Source of the DNA: Megalopta genalis
Taxonomy: Eukaryota > Arthropoda > Insecta > Hymenoptera > Halictidae
NCBI RefSeq assembly: GCF_051020955.1
Contig: NW_027476312.1
Span: 1-64,000 of the forward strand
Direction: 5' to 3'
DNA: 64,000 bases
Every line of letters begins with the position of its first letter. Positions within the stretch are counted from its first letter, which is position 1. Positions 10,778 to 25,080 of this stretch are shown here, one piece after another. The notes under the pieces are model-generated. The model had not been told where the DNA came from, ran no database searches, and worked only from the letters and a program-made list of their open reading frames with translations. A program made the translations under genes and the position numbers.

Positions 10778-12791
10778 AATGGTTTAGCTTCAAATACTTG
10801 TGATATAAATGCTTCAACAGCATGCGATCAAACGAGTTAGCTTCCAATCCAAGCGAAACACATGATTTAGCTTCAAATTCATTCGAAACACGTGGTTCAG
10901 CTTAATATTCATGCGAAACAAATGGTTCAGCTTCAAATAAATGTGACATACATGATTTAGCTTCAAACCATGCGGAACAAATGATTTAGCTACAAATTAT
11001 TGCGAACTTGAAGGCGTATCTTAAAATTCATGCGAAACATATGGTTTAGATATAAGTACTTGTGATATACATAATTTAGCTTCAACTGCATGCGAAACAA
11101 ACGAGTTAGCTTCAAATTCAAGCGAACACATGATTTAGCTTCAAACTCATGCGAAACACACGGTTAAGCTTAATATTCATGCATAACAAATGGTTCAGCT
11201 TAAAATACTCGTGATATACATGATTTATCTTCAAATGCAGGCGAAACAAACGAGTTAGCTTCAAATCCATGCGATACACATGATTTAGCTTCAAATCAAT
11301 GATAAGTAGAAGGCTTAGGTTCAAGTCCATGCGAAAGACATAATTTTGTTCAAATCAATGCGAAGTAGAAGGCTTATCTTCAAATCCATGCGAAACAAAT
11401 GGTTTAGCTTTAAATACTTGTGATATAAATGATTTAGCTTCAAACGCAAACGAAACAAACGAGTTAGCTTCAAATCCTAGCGAAACACATGATCTAGTTT
11501 CAAATCAATGAGATGTAGAAGGCTTAGCTACAAATACATGAGAAACAAATGATTTATCTTCAGATAATTGCGATGTAAGTGATATAGCTTCAAATGCAGG
11601 CGAAAAAATCGAGTTAACTTCAAAACAATGCGAACTAGAAGGCTTATCTTCAAATCCATGCGAAACAAATGATTTATCTTCAGATAATTGCGATATAAGT
11701 GATATAGCTTGAAATTAAGGCGGGACAATCGAGTTAGCTTCAAATTAATGCGAAGTAGAAGGCTTTTATTCAAACCCATGCCAGACAAATGTTTTAGCTT
11801 CAAATACTTGTGATATACATGATTTAGTTTCAAATGCAGACGAAACAAACGAGTTAGCATCAAATCCTAGCGAAACACATGATCTAGTTTCAAATCAATG
11901 AGATGTAGAAGGCTTAGCTACAAATACATGAGAAACAAATGATTTATCTTGAGATAATTGCGATGTAAGTGATATAGCTTCAAATGCAGGCGAAACAATC
12001 GAGTTAACTTCAAAACAATGCGAACTAGAAGGCTTATCTTCAAATCCATCCGAAACAAATGGTTTAGCTTTAAATACTTGTGATATACATGATTCAGCTC
12101 CAATTGCAGACGAATCAGACGAGTTAGCTTCAAATCCATGGGATACACATGATTTAGCTTCATATCAATGCGAAGTAGAAGGCTTATCTTCGAATCCATC
12201 CGAAACAAATGGTTTAGCTTCAAATACTCGTGATATACATGATTTATCTTCAAATGCAGGCGAAACAAACGAGTTAGCTTCAAATCCATGCGATACACAT
12301 GATTTAGCTTCAATTCAATGCGAAGTAAGAGGCTTAGCTTCAAATACATGCGAAACAAATGATTTATCTTCAGATAATTGCGATATAAGTGATATAGCTT
12401 GAAATTAAGGCGGGACAATCGAGTTAGCTTCAAATTAATGCGAAGTAGAAGGCTTATATTCAAACCCATGCGAGACAAATGTTTTAGCTTCAAATACTTG
12501 TGATATACATGATTTAGTTTCAAATGCAGGCGAAACAAACGAGTTAGCTTCAAATCCAAGCGAAACACATGATCTAGCTTCAAATCAATGCTAAGTAGAA
12601 GGCTTAGGTTCAAGTCCATGCGAAAGACATAATTTTGTTCAAATCAATGCGAAGTAGAAGGCTTATCTTCAAATCCATGCGAAACAAATGGTTTAGCTTT
12701 AAATACTTATGATATACATGATTTAGCTTCAAACGCAGACGAAACAAACGAGTTAGCTTCAAATCCTAGCGAAACACATGATCTAGTTTCA

Positions 12792-15700
12792 AATCAATGA
12801 GATGTAGAAGGCTTAGCTACAAATACATGAGAAACAAATGATTTATCTTGAGATAATTGCGATGTAAGTGATATAGCTTCAAATGCAGGTGAAACAATCG
12901 AGTTAACTTCAAAACAATGCGAACTAGACGGCTTATCTTCAAATCCATGCGAAACAAATGTTTTAGCTTCAAATACTTGTGATATACATGATTTAGTTTC
13001 AAATGCAGGCGAAACAAACGAGTTAGATTCCAATCCATGCGATACACATGATTTAGTTTCAAATCAATGCGAAGTAGGAGGCTTATCTTCAAATCCATGC
13101 GAAACAAATGGTTTAGCTTCAAATACTCGTGATATACATGATTTAGCTTCAAATGCAGACGAAACAAACGAGTTAGCTTCAAATCCATGGTAAGTAGAAG
13201 GCTTAGCTTCAAGTCCATGCGAAAGACATAATTTTGTTCAAATGAATGCGAAGTAGAAGTTTTATCTTCAAATCCATGCGAAACAAATTGTTTAGCTTTA
13301 AATACTTGTGATATACATGATTTAGCTTCAAACGCAAACGAAACAAACGAGTTAGCTTCAAATCCTAGCGAAACACATGATCTAGTTTCAAATCAATGAG
13401 AAGTAGAAGGCTTAGCTACAAATACATGAGAAACAAATGATTTATCTTCAGATAATTGCGATGTAAGTGATATAGCTTCAAATGCAGGCGAAACAATCGA
13501 GTTATCTTCAAAACAATGCGAACTAGAAGGCTTATCTTCAAATCCATGCGAAACAAATGGTTTAGCTTCAAATACTTGCGAATCTAAGTGATATAGCTTC
13601 AACTGAATGCGAAACAAACGAGTTAGCTTCAAATCCATGCGATACATTTGATTTAGCTTCAAATCAATGCGAAGTAGAAGGCTTAGCTTCAAGTCCATGC
13701 GAAAGACATAATTTTGCTTCAAATCATTGCGAAGTAGAAGGTTTAGCAAAACATCCATACGAATCAAATGGTTTAGCTTCAAATACTTGTGATATACATG
13801 ATTCAGCTCCAAATGCAGGCGACACAAACGAGGTAGCTTCAAATCCATGCGATACACATGATTTAGCTTCAGATCAATGCGAAGTAGAAGGCTTATCTTC
13901 AAATCCATCCGAAACAAATGTTTTAGCTTCAAATACTCGTGATATACATGACTTAGCTTCAAATGCAGGCGAAACAAACGAGTTAGCTTCAAATCCACGC
14001 GAAACTCATGATTTAGCTTCAAATTCAGACGAAACACATCGTTTAGCTTAATATTCATGCGAAACAAATGTTTCAGCTTCAAATACTTGTGATATGCATG
14101 ACTTAGCTTCAACTGCATGCGAAGCAAACGAGTTAGCTTCAACTGCATGCGAAACAAACGAGTTAGCTTCAAATCAACGCGAATCACATGATTTAACTGC
14201 AAATCAATGCGAAGTAGAAGGCTTAGCTTCAAATCCAAGCGAAGCTTATGATTTAGCTTCAAATCAATGCGAAGTAGATGGCTTATCTTCAAATCTATGC
14301 GAAACAAATGGTTTAGCTTCAAATACTTGTGATATATATGATTTAGCTTCAAATGCAGGAGAAACAAACGAGTTAGCTTCAAATCCTGGCGAAACACATG
14401 ATCTAGTACCAAATCAATGAGAAGTAGAATGCTTAGCTTCAAGTCCATGCGAAAGACATAATTTTGTTCAAATCAATGCGAAGTTGAAGATTTAGCTACA
14501 AATCCATACGAATCAAATGGTTTAGCTTCAAATACTTGTGATATACATGATTCAGCTTCAAATGCAGGCGAAACAAACGAGTTAGATTCAAATCCATGCG
14601 ATACACATGATTTAGCTTCAAATCAAAGCGAAGTAGAAGGCTTATCTTCAAACCCATGCGAAACAAATGGGTCAGCTTCAAATACATGTGATATACATGA
14701 TTTAGCTTCAAATGCAGGCGAAACAAACGAGTTAGCTTCAAATCCTAGCGAAACACATGATCTAGTTTCAAATCAATGAGATGTAGAAGGCTTAGCTACA
14801 AATACATGAGAATCAAATGATTTATCTTGAGATAATTGCGATGTAAGTGATATAGCTTCAAATGCAGGCGAAACAATCGAGTTAACTTCAAAACAATGCG
14901 AACTAGAAGGCTTATCTTCAAATCCATGCGAAACAAATGGTTTAGCTTCAAATACTTGCGAATCTAAGTGATATAGCTTCAACTGCATGTGAAACAAACG
15001 AGTTAGCTTCAAATCCATGCGATACATTTGATTTAGCTTCAAATCAATGCGAAGTAGAAGGCTTAGCCTCAAGTACATGCGAAAGACATAATTTTGTTCA
15101 AATCAATGCGAAGTAGAAGATTTAGCTACAAATCCATACGTATCAAATGATTTAGCTTCAAATACATGCGATATAAATGATTTAGCTTCAAATGCAGGCG
15201 AAACAAACGAGTTAGCTTCAAATCCACGCGATACATATGATTTAGCTTCAAATCATTGCGAAGTAGAAGGATTATCTTCAAATCCATGCGAAACAAATGT
15301 TTTAGCTTCAAATACTTGTGATATACATGATTTAGTTTCAAATGCAGGCGAAACAAACGAGTTAGATTCCAATCCATGCGATACACATGATTTAGTTTCA
15401 AATCAATGCGAAGTAGGAGGCTTATCTTCAAATCCATGCGAAACAAATGGTTTAGCTGCAAATACTCGTGATATACATGATTTAGCTTCAAATGCAGACG
15501 AAACAAACGAGTTAGCTTCAAATCCATGGTAAGTAGAAGGCTTAGCTTCAAGTCCATGCGAAAGACATAATTTTGTTCAAATGAATGCGAAGTAGAAGGC
15601 TTATCTTCAAATCCATGCGAAACAAATTGTTTAGCTTTAAATACTTGTGATATACATGATTTAGCTTCAAACGCAAACGAAACAAACGAGATAGCTTCAA

Positions 15701-16152
15701 ATCCAAGCGAAACACATGATTTAGCTTCAAATCAATGCGAAGTAGAAGGCTTAGCTTCAAATCCATGCGAAACAAATGGTTCAGATTCAAATACTTGAGA
15801 TGTGCATGATTTAGCTTCAATCGCATGCGAAACAAACGAGTTAGCTTCAAATCCATGCGAAACACATGATTTATCTTCAAATCCATGCAAACCACATGAT
15901 TTAGCTTCAAATCAATGCGAAGTGGAAGGCTTATCTTCAACTACATGAGAAACAAATGATTTACCTTCTGATAATTAATGCTCCAAATTAATGCGAAGTA
16001 GACGGCTTAGCTTCAAATACATGCGAATGGAATGATTTAGCTTCAAATATTTGTGATATACATGATGTAGCTTCAAATGCAGGCGAAACAAACGAGTTTG
16101 CTTCATATCCATGCGATTCACATGATTTAGTTTCAAATCAATGCGAAGTAGA
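12792..16152 (+). repeat. Mosaic of shared blocks
   Basis: Bases 12792-13.27 kb recur at 19.91-20.2 kb (shift 7,115) and at 24.6-25.07 kb (shift 11,808). Bases 13.2-13.99 kb recur at 26.3-27.09 kb (shift 13,097). Bases 14094-14240 match 7228-7374. Bases 14526-14.67 kb match 6001-6150. Bases 15170-16152 match 2250-3232. The longest ATG-initiated ORF of the window lies here (minus strand, 13393-14448, 351 codons). It consists only of the antisense decapeptide and changes frame register at a +1 unit, so I read it as chance openness of the repeat. Confidence 0.85.
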
Positions 16153-19100
16153 AGGCTTAGCTTCAAGTCCATGCGAAAGACATAATTTTGCTTCAAATCA
16201 TTGCGAAGTAGAAGATTTAGCAACATATCCATACGAATCAAATGGTTTAGCTTCAAATACTAGTGATATACATGATTCAGCTCCAAATGCTCGCGAGACA
16301 AACGAGTTAGCTTGAATTCCAAGCGAAACACATGATTTGGCTTCAAATCCAAGCGAAACACATGATTTAGCTTCAAATTCATTCGAAACACGTGGTTCAG
16401 CTTAATAATCATGCGAAACAAATGGTTCAGCTTCAAATAAATGTGACATACATGATTTAGCTTCAAACCATGCGGAACAAATGATTTAGCTACAAATCAT
16501 TGCGAACTTGAAGGCTTATCTTAAAATTCATGCGAAACATATGGTTTAGATATAAGTACTTGTGATATTCATAATTTAGCTTCAACTGCATGCGAAACAA
16601 ACGAGTTAGCTTCAAATCCAAGCGAAACACATGATTTAGCTGCAAATCAATGCGAATCACATGGATTAGATTCATAGCTTCATATTCTTGCGAAACAGAT
16701 GGCTTAGATTCAGATACTTGTGTTAAACAAGATTTAGTTTCAAATCAAAGCGAAGTAGGAGACTTAGCTTCAAAACCATGCGAAACGAATGGTTTAGCTT
16801 AAAATACTTGCGAATATAAGTGATATAGGTTCAAATGCAGGCGAAACAAACGAGTTAGCTTCAAATCCACGCGAAACTCATGATTTAGCTTCAAATTCAG
16901 ACGAAACACATCGTTTAGCTTAATATTCATGCGAAACAAATGTTTCAGCTTCAAATACTTGTGATATGCATGACTTAGCTTCAACTGCATGCGAAGCAAA
17001 CGAGTTAGCTTCAACTGCATGCGAAACAAACGAGTTAGCTTCAAATCAACGCGAATCACATGATTTAACTGCAAATCAATGCGAAGTAGAAGGCTTAGCT
17101 TCAAATCCAAGCGAAGCTTATGATTTAGCTTCAAATCAAAGCGAAGTAGAAGGCTTATCTTCAAACCCATGCGAAACAAATGGGTCAGCTTCAAATACAT
17201 GTGATATACATGATTTAGCTTCAAATGCAGGCGAAACAAACGAGTTAGCTTCAAATCCTAGCGAAACACATGATCTAGTTTCAAATCAATGAGATGTAGA
17301 AGGCTTAGCTACAAATACATGAGAATCAAATGATTTATCTTGAGATAATTGCGATGTAAGTGATATAGCTTCAAATGCAGGCGAAACAATCGAGTTAACT
17401 CCAAAACAATGCGAACTAGAAGGCTTATCTTCAAATCCATGCGAAACAAATGGTTTAGCTTCAAATACTTGCGAATCTAAGTGATATAGCTTCAACTGCA
17501 TGCGAAACAAACGAGTTAGCTTCAAATCCATGCGATACACATGATTTAGCTTCAAATCAATGCGAAGTAGAAGGCTTATCTTCAAATCCATGCGAAACAA
17601 ATGGTTTAGCTTCAAATACTTGTGATATAAATGCTTCAACAGCATGCGATCAAACGAGTTAGCTTTCAATCCATGCTAAACACATGATTTAGCTTCAAAT
17701 TCATTCGAAACACATGGATTAGCTTAATATTCATGCGAAACAAATGGTTCAGCTTCAAATACTTGTGATATACATGAATCAGCTTCAAATGCAGGCGAAG
17801 CAAACGAGTTAGCTTCAAATCCATGCGATACACATGATTTAGCTTCAAATCAATGCGAAGTAGAAGGCTAATCTTCAAATCCATGCGAAACAAATGGTTT
17901 AGCTTCAAATACTTGTGATATAAATGCTTCAACAGCATGCGATCAAACGAGTTAGCTTCCAATCCAAGCGAAACACATGATTTAGCTTCAAATTCATTCG
18001 AAACACGTGGTTCAGCTTAATATTCATGCGAAACAAATGGTTCAGCTTCAAATAAATGTGACATACATGATTTAGCTTCAAACCATGCGGAACAAATGAT
18101 TTAGCTACAAATTATTGCGAACTTGAAGGCGTATCTTAAAATTCATGCGAAACATATGGTTTAGATATAAGTACTTGTGATATACATAATTTAGCTTCAA
18201 CTGCATGCGAAACAAACGAGTTAGCTTCAAATTCAAGCGAACACATGATTTAGCTTCAAACTCATGCGAAACACACGGTTAAGCTTAATATTCATGCATA
18301 ACAAATGGTTCAGCTTAAAATACTCGTGATATACATGATTTATCTTGAAATGCAGGCGAAACAAACGAGTTAGCTTCAAATCCATGCGATACACATGATT
18401 TAGCTTCAAATCAATGATAAGTAGAAGGCTTAGGTTCAAGTCCATGCGAAAGACATAATTTTGTTCAAATCAATGCGAAGTAGAAGGCTTATCTTCAAAT
18501 CCATGCGAAACAAATGGTTTAGCTTTAAATACTTGTGATATAAATGATTTAGCTTCAAACGCAAACGAAACAAACGAGTTAGCTTCAAATCCTAGCGAAA
18601 CACATGATCTAGTTTCAAATCAATGAGATGTAGAAGGCTTAGCTACAAATACATGAGAAACAAATGATTTATCTTCAGATAATTGCGATGTAAGTGATAT
18701 AGCTTCAAATGCAGGCGAAAAAATCGAGTTAACTTCAAAACAATGCGAACTAGAAGGCTTATCTTCAAATCCATGCGAAACAAATGATTTATCTTCAGAT
18801 AATTGCGATATAAGTGATATAGCTTGAAATTAAGGCGGGACAATCGAGTTAGCTTCAAATTAATGCGAAGTAGAAGGCTTTTATTCAAACCCATGCCAGA
18901 CAAATGTTTTAGCTTCAAATACTTGTGATATACATGATTTAGTTTCAAATGCAGACGAAACAAACGAGTTAGCATCAAATCCTAGCGAAACACATGATCT
19001 AGTTTCAAATCAATGAGATGTAGAAGGCTTAGCTACAAATACATGAGAAACAAATGATTTATCTTGAGATAATTGCGATGTAAGTGATATAGCTTCAAAT

Positions 19101-19900
19101 GCAGGCGAAACAATCGAGTTAACTTCAAAACAATGCGAACTAGAAGGCTTATCTTCAAATCCATCCGAAACAAATGGTTTAGCTTTAAATACTTGTGATA
19201 TACATGATTCAGCTCCAATTCTAGACGAATCAGACGAGTTAGCTTCAAATCCATGGGATACACATGATTTAGCTTCATATCAATGCGAAGTAGAAGGCTT
19301 ATCTTCGAATCCATCCGAAACAAATGGTTTAGATTCAAATACTCGTGATATACATGATTTATCTTCAAATGCAGGCGAAACAAACGAGTTAGCTTCAAAT
19401 CCATGCGATACACATGATTTAGCTTCAAATCAATGCGAAGTAAGAGGCTTAGCTTCAAATACATGCGAAACAAATGATTTATCTTCAGATAATTGCGATA
19501 TAAGTGATATAGCTTGAAATTAAGGCGGGACAATCGAGTTAGCTTCAAATTAATGCGAAGTAGAAGGCTTATATTCAAACCCATGCGAGACAAATGTTTT
19601 AGCTTCAAATACTTGTGATATACATGATTTAGTTTCAAATGCAGGCGAAACAAACGAGTTAGCTTCAAATCCAAGCGAAACACATGATCTAGCTTCAAAT
19701 CAATGCTAAGTAGAAGGCTTAGGTTCAAGTCCATGCGAAAGACATAATTTTGTTCAAATCAATGCGAAGTAGAAGGCTTATCTTCAAATCCATGCGAAAC
19801 AAATGGTTTAGCTTTAAATACTTATGATATACATGATTTAGCTTCAAACGCAGACGAAACAAACGAGTTAGCTTCAAATCCTAGCGAAACACATGATCTA
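16153..19900 (+). repeat. Copy of 6415-10.16 kb
   Basis: Constant shift of 9,738, checked at 6522/16260, 7228/16966, 8905/18643 and 9295/19033. Divergence is low. Private changes include 'gaaggctaatcttc' near 17867, which puts a taa in the plus frame, and 'ccaattctagacgaatc' near 19215. The copy switches to 12.8-kb-type sequence by about 20000 ('gcaggtgaaac', 'ctagacggc'). Confidence 0.9.
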
Positions 19901-20208
19901 GTTTCAAATCAATGAGATGTAGAAGGCTTAGCTACAAATACATGAGAAACAAATGATTTATCTTGAGATAATTGCGATGTAAGTGATATAGCTTCAAATG
20001 CAGGTGAAACAATCGAGTTAACTTCAAAACAATGCGAACTAGACGGCTTATCTTCAAATCCATGCGAAACAAATGTTTTAGCTTCAAATACTTGTGATAT
20101 ACATGATTTAGTTTCAAATGCAGGCGAAACAAACGAGTTAGATTCCAATCCATGCGATCCACATGATTTAGTTTCAAATCAATGCGAAGTAGGAGGCTTA
20201 TCTTCAAA
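19901..20208 (+). repeat. Short segment shared with 12786-13093
   Basis: This matches at shift 7,115, including the marks 'gcaggtgaaac' and 'ctagacggc'. It has a private 'gcgatccacatg' at about 20155. It ends in 'cttcaaatccat', where the next base switches to the M block ('tgcgatacaaatg'). Confidence 0.8.
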
Positions 20209-22198
20209 TCCATTGCGATACAAATGATTTAACTTCAAATCAATGCGAAGTAGAAGGCTTATCTTTAAATCCATCCGAAACAAATGGTTTGGCTTGAAAT
20301 ACTCGTGATATACATGATTTAGCTTCAAATGCAGGCGAAACAAACGAGTTAGCTTCAAATCCATGCGATACACATGATTTAGCTTCAAATCATTACGAAG
20401 TAGAAGGCTGATATTCGAATCCTTACGAAACAAATGGTTTAGCTTCAAATCCTTGTGATATACATGATTTAGGTTCAACAGCGTGCGAACAAACGACTTA
20501 GCTACAAATCCATGCGAAACACATGATTTGGCTTCAAATCAATGCGAATTAGAAGGTTCATCTTCGAATCCATGCGTAACACATGGTTTAGCTTCAAATA
20601 CCTGTGATAAACATGATTTAGCTTCAACTGCATGCGACAGAAACGAATTAGCTCCAAATCCAAGCGAAACACATGATTTAGCTTCAAATCAGTGCGAAGT
20701 AGAAGGCTTAGCTTCAAATCCATGCGCTACGAATGGTTTAGCTTCAAATACTTGTTTTATACATGGTTTAGCTTCAAATCATTACGAAGTAGAAGGCTGA
20801 TATTCGAGTCCTTACGAAACAAATGGTTTAGCTTCAAATCCTTATGATATACATGATTCAGCTTCAAATGCATGCGAAACAAACGAGTTAGCTTCAAATC
20901 CATGCGATACACATGATTTAGCTTCAAATCAATGCGAAGTACATGGCTTGGATTCAAATCCATGTGAAACGAATAGTTTAACTTCAAATACTTGTGAGAT
21001 ACATGATTTAGCTTCAACTGCACATGAAACAAACATGTAGGCTTCAAATTCGAGCGAAACACACGATATAGCTCCAAATCAATGCGATGTAGAAGTTTTA
21101 GCTTCAAATCGATGCGAATCAAGTGATTTAGCTTCAAACACTTTGGATATAAGTGATATAGCTTCAAACGCAGACGAATCAAACGAGTTAGCTTCAAAAC
21201 CCATGCCATACACATTACTTAGCTCCAAATCAGTGCGAGGTAGAAGGCTTAGCTTCAAATCCATGAGAAACAAATGATTTAGGTTCAGACAATTGTGATA
21301 TAAGTGATATAGCTTCAGATGCAGGCGAAAAGTACGAGATAGCTTCAAATCCATGCGAAACACATGCTTTAGCTGCAAATCAATGCGATGTAGAAAGTTT
21401 AGCATCAAATCCATGCGAAACAATTGATTTAGATTCAGATACTTGCGATATTAGTGATATAGCTTCAAATGCAGACGAAACAAACGAGTTAGCTTCAAGT
21501 CCATGCGAATCACACGATTTAGCTTCAAATCAATGCGAAGTAGAAGGCTTAGTTTCAAATCCAAGCGAAGCAAATGGTTTAGTTTCATATACTTGTGATA
21601 TACATGATTTTGCTTCAACTGCATGCGAAACTAACCAGGTAGCGTAAAATCCAAGAGAAACACATCATTTAGCTTCAAATTCGTGCGAAGTAGAAGGTTT
21701 AGCTTCAAATCTGAAGCAATCAAATGGTTTAGCTTCAAATACTTGTGATATACATAATTTAGCTTCTACTGCAAGCGAAGCAAACGAGTTAGCTTCAAAT
21801 CCATGCGATACACATGATTTAGCTTGAAATCAATGCGAAGTAGAAGGCTTATCTACAAATCCATGCGAAACAAATGGTTTAGCTTCAAATACTTGTGATA
21901 TACATGATTTAGCTTCAAATGCAGGCGAAACAAACGAGTTAGCTTAAAATCTTAGCGAAACACATGATCTAGTATCATATCAATGAGAAGTAGAATGCTT
22001 AGCTACAAATACAGGAGAAACAAATGATTTATCTTCAGATAACTGCGATGTAAGTGATATAGTTTCAAATGCAGGCGAAACAATCGAGTTAACTTCGAAA
22101 CAATGCGATCTAGAAGGCTTATCTTCAAATCCGTACGAATCAAATGGTTTAGCTTCAAATACTTGTGATATAAGTGATTCAGCTTCAAATGCAGGCGA
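20209..22198 (+). repeat. M block, copy 2
   Basis: This matches 3548-5535 at a shift of 16,661-16,663. Private changes shared with the 35.95-kb copy are 'aaacatgtagg' near 21010 against 'aaacgtgtagg' in copies 1, 3 and 5. That pairs copies 2 and 4 as closest relatives. 'gaaggttcatc' near 20555 is private to this copy and removes one of the repeated tta codons. Confidence 0.9.
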
Positions 22199-25080
22199 AG
22201 CAAACGAGTTAGCTTCAAAACCATGCGATACACATGATTTAGCTTCAAATCAATGCGAAGTAGAAGGCTTATCTTCAAATCCATGCGAAACAAATGGTTT
22301 AGCTTCAAATACTTGTGATATAAATGCTTCAACAGCATGCGATCAAACGAGTTAGCTTCCAATCCATGCTAAACACATGATTTAGCTTCAAATTCATTCG
22401 AAACACATGGATTAGCTTAATATTCATGCGAAACAAATGGTTCAGCTTCAAATACTTGTGATATACATGAATCAGCTTCAAATGCAGGCGAAGCAAACGA
22501 GTTAGCTTCAAATCCATGCGATACACATGATTTATCTTCAAATCAATGCGAAGTAGAAGGCTTATCTTCAAATCCATGCGAAACAAATGGTTTAGCTTCA
22601 AATACTTGTGATATAAATGCTTCAACAGCATGCGATCAAACGAGTCAGCTTCCAATCCAAGCGAAACACATGATTTAGCTTCAAATTCATTCGAAACACG
22701 TGGTTCAGCTTAATATTCATGCGAAACAAATGGTTCAGCTTCAAATAAATGTGACATACATGATTTAGCTTCAAACCATGCGGAACAAATGATTTAGCTA
22801 CAAATTATTGCGAACTTGAAGGCGTATCTTAAAATTCATGCGAAACATATGGTTTAGATATAAGTACTTGTGATATACATAATTTAGCTTCAACTGCATG
22901 CGAAACAAACGAGTTAGCTTCAAATTCAAGCGAACACATGATTTAGCTTCAAACTCATGCGAAGCACACGGTTAAGCTTAATATTCATGCATAACAAATG
23001 GTTCAGCTTAAAATACTCGTGATATACATGATTTATCTTCAAATGCAGGCGAAACAAACGAGTTAGCTTCAAATCCATGCGATACACATGATTTTGCTTC
23101 AAATCAATGATAAGTAGAAGGCTTAGGTTCAAGTCCATGCGAAAGACATAATTTTGTTCAAATCAATGCGAAGTAGAAGGCTTATCTTCAAATCCATGCG
23201 AAACAAATGGTTTAGCTTTAAATACTTGTGATATAAATGATTTAGCTTCAAACGCAAACGAAACAAACGAGTTAGCTTCAAATCCTAGCGAAACACATGA
23301 TCTAGTTTCAAATCAATGAGATGTAGAAGGCTTAGCTACAAATACATGAGAAACAAATGATTTATCTTCAGATAATTGCGATGTAAGTGATATAGCTTCA
23401 AATGCAGGCGAAAAAATCGAGTTAACTTCAAAACAATGCGAACTAGAAGGCTTATCTTCAAATCCATGCGAAACAAATGATTTATCTTCAGATAATTGCG
23501 ATATAAGTGATATAGCTTGAAATTAAGGCGGGACAATCGAGTTAGCTTCAAATTAATGCGAAGTAGAAGGCTTTTATTCAAACCCATGCCAGACGAATGT
23601 TTTAGCTTCAAATACTTGTGATATACATGATTTAGTTTCAAATGCAGACGAAACAAACGAGTTAGCATCAAATCCTAGCGAAACACATGATCTAGTTTCA
23701 AATCAATGAGATGTAGAAGGCTTAGCTACAAATACATGAGAAACAAATGATTTATCTTGAGATAATTGCGATGTAAGTGATATAGCTTCAAATGCAGGCG
23801 GAACAATCGAGTTAACTTCAAAACAATGCGAACTAGAAGGCTTATCTTCAAATCCATCCGAAACAAATGGTTTAGCTTTAAATACTTGTGATATACATGA
23901 TTCAGCTCCAATTGCAGACGAATCAGACGAGTTAGCTTCAAATCCATGGGATACACATGATTTAGCTTCATATCAATGCGAAGTAGAAGGCTTATCTTCG
24001 AATCCATCCGAAACAAATGGTTTAGCTTCAAATACTCGTGATATACATGATTTATCTTCAAATGCAGGCGAAACAAACGAGTTAGCTTCAAATCCATGCG
24101 ATACACATGATTTAGCTTCAAATCAATGCGAAGTAAGAGGCTTAGCTTCAAATACATGCGAAACAAATGATTTATCTTCAGATAATTGCGATATAAGTGA
24201 TATAGCTTGAAATTAAGGCGGGACAATCGAGTTAGCTTCAAATTAATGCGAAGTAGAAGGCTTATATTCAAACCCATGCGAGACAAATGTTTTAGCTTCA
24301 AATACTTGTGATATACATGATTTAGTTTCAAATGCAGGCGAAACAAACGAGTTAGCTTCAAATCCAAGCGAAACACATGATCTAGCTTCAAATCAATGCT
24401 AAGTAGAAGGCTTAGGTACAAGTCCATGCGAAAGACATAATTTTGTTCAAATCAATGCGAAGTAGAAGGCTTATCTTCAAATCCATGCGAAACAAATGGT
24501 TTAGCTTTAAATACTTATGATATACATGATTTAGCTTCAAACGCAGACGAAACAAACGAGTTAGCTTCAAATCCTAGCGAAACACATGATCTAGTTTCAA
24601 ATCAATGAGATGTAGAAGGCTTAGCTACAAATACATGAGAAACAAATGATTTATCTTGAGATAATTGCGATGTAAGTGATATAGCTTCAAATGCAGGTGA
24701 AACAATCGAGTTAACTTCAAAACAATGCGAACTAGACGGCTTATCTTCAAATCCATGCGAAACAAATGTTTTAGCTTCAAATACTTGTGATATACATGAT
24801 TTAGTTTCAAATGCAGGCGAAACAAACGAGTTAGATTCCAATCCATGCGATACACATGATTTAGTTTCAAATCAATGCGAAGTAGGAGGCTTATCTTCAA
24901 ATCCATGCGAAACAAATGGTTTAGCTTCAAATACTCGTGATATACATGATTTAGCTTCAAATGCAGACGAAACAAACGAGTTAGCTTCAAATCCATGGTA
25001 AGTAGAAGGCTTAGCTTCAAGTCCATGCGAAAGACATAATTTTGTTCAAATGAATGCGAAGTAGAAGTTTTATCTTCAAA
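22199..25080 (+). repeat. Copy of 10.39-13.27 kb
   Basis: Constant shift of 11,808, checked at 10551/22359, 11118/22926, 11528/23336, 11918/23726, 12794/24602 and 12817/24625. Small private changes include 'gcgaagcacacgg' near 22970 and 'cttaggtacaag' near 24417. Both of these return in the copy at 38-40 kb. Confidence 0.9.

Larger units (their letters stand above)
10169..12791 (+). repeat. 2,623-bp tandem block, copy 2
   Basis: This is the second copy. It differs from the first by scattered single bases (for example agaaac against agaatc near 10205, and aaattcatgc against aaattgatgc near 11027). Material from this copy or copy 1 is also found at 17286-19.9 kb (shift 7,115) and at 22.2-25.1 kb (shift 11,808). 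Confidence 0.92.

Noticed and set aside
13393..14448. 351-codon minus-strand ORF, the longest ATG-initiated one, as a protein gene
   Set aside because: It consists only of the antisense decapeptide, switches register at a +1 subunit, has no unique terminus, and equivalent copies are cut by stops. Its openness follows from a 30-bp unit.
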